Shown here one piece after another: positions 63,920 through 64,000 of a DNA stretch of 64,000 nucleotides. Below the pieces are notes generated by a model that saw only the letters and a list, made by a program, of their open reading frames with translations, searched no databases and had not been told where the DNA came from. Source of the stretch: Rhabditoides inermis. Its lineage: Eukaryota > Nematoda > Chromadorea > Rhabditida > Rhabditidae. A program made the position numbers and the translations under genes. The stretch spans positions 1,788,501 through 1,852,500 of the forward strand of contig CAWZYM010000020.1 of assembly GCA_963966185.1 (NCBI GenBank). The letters are read 5' to 3'. Position 1 is the stretch's first letter, and the number at the start of each line of letters is the position of its first letter.

Positions 63920-64000
63920 ATGACTGAGTGGGTGCGAAAGAAGCCCAACATTGTGAGTGGGTCCTGTTTCCGAATTATATATATTTCCTCCTATTCAGGA
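63920..64000 (+). CDS. ARB2-type gene D, first exon(s), cut by window edge
   Basis: Exon 1 (63920-63952) encodes MTEWVRKKPNI, one residue different from gene C, followed by a GTGAGT donor. A TATTCAG acceptor at 63992-63998 begins exon 2 with GA, matching the first two bases of the gene C exon 2. The ATG is one base after GTTTCAG, and the gap from gene C's stop is 316 bp. It is the fourth member of the tandem array. Confidence 0.8.
   Translation, partial: MTEWVRKKPNIVSGSCFRIIYISSYSG

Overview
This window is nuclear DNA from an animal, most likely an invertebrate. It holds intron-dense orthologues of animal genes: ORP9, MEK, PPIP5K, the ER E3 ligase gp78/AMFR, Ncb5or, COP9 subunit 7, SDHAF4 and FAM172A/ARB2A. 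Introns are short (many 41-100 nt, GT-AG, one clear GC-AG). (GA)n and (CT)n microsatellites are everywhere, and there are remains of CR1/L2-like and RTE-type LINEs. I cannot name the species. No prokaryotic, organellar, rRNA, tRNA or CRISPR features were seen.

Layout. (1) 1-15.9 kb is repeat-rich. A 5.4-5.8 kb segment (1528-7292) is present again, almost base for base, at 10098-15479. A 5'-truncated CR1-like LINE with a (TA)n tail sits exactly between the copies. Each copy carries exons of a small coiled-coil gene, a truncated RTE remnant bracketed by inverted repeats, and a two-exon gene for a K/E-rich Cys/His protein. Only copy 1 keeps exon 1 of the coiled-coil gene. (2) 15.9-25.75 kb is a dense same-strand run: OSBPL9, PSMG4-like, SDHAF4 and COPS7, with gaps of 587, 324 and 179 bp. 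(3) 26.1-35.3 kb holds a minus-strand membrane-anchored coiled-coil gene divergent from a MAP2K1/2 gene, a tiny minus-strand membrane ORF, and CYB5R4. (4) 35.3-40.8 kb is gene-poor. (5) 40.8-51.0 kb is one 46-exon PPIP5K gene; every exon phase closes, giving about 1,382 aa. (6) 51.7-55.0 kb on the minus strand is AMFR. (7) 56.3-64.0 kb is a tandem array of at least four ARB2/FAM172-type genes.

The most interesting locus is that last array. The first gene keeps a complete Ser/Asp/His set for the alpha/beta-hydrolase-like Arb2 fold. The next two have lost the serine (to Asp and to Ala) and carry an extra C-terminal module of four CxxC pairs plus a conserved tail. A fourth copy starts at the window edge. 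This looks like a lineage-specific family of Arb2 pseudoenzymes fused to a cross-brace-type zinc module. A second theme is that most start codons lie just after a 3' splice-site-like sequence in closely spaced same-strand genes, compatible with spliced-leader trans-splicing or 5'UTR introns.

Gene models were built by hand from conserved protein segments, splice-site consensus and reading-phase bookkeeping; no alignment or transcript data were used.
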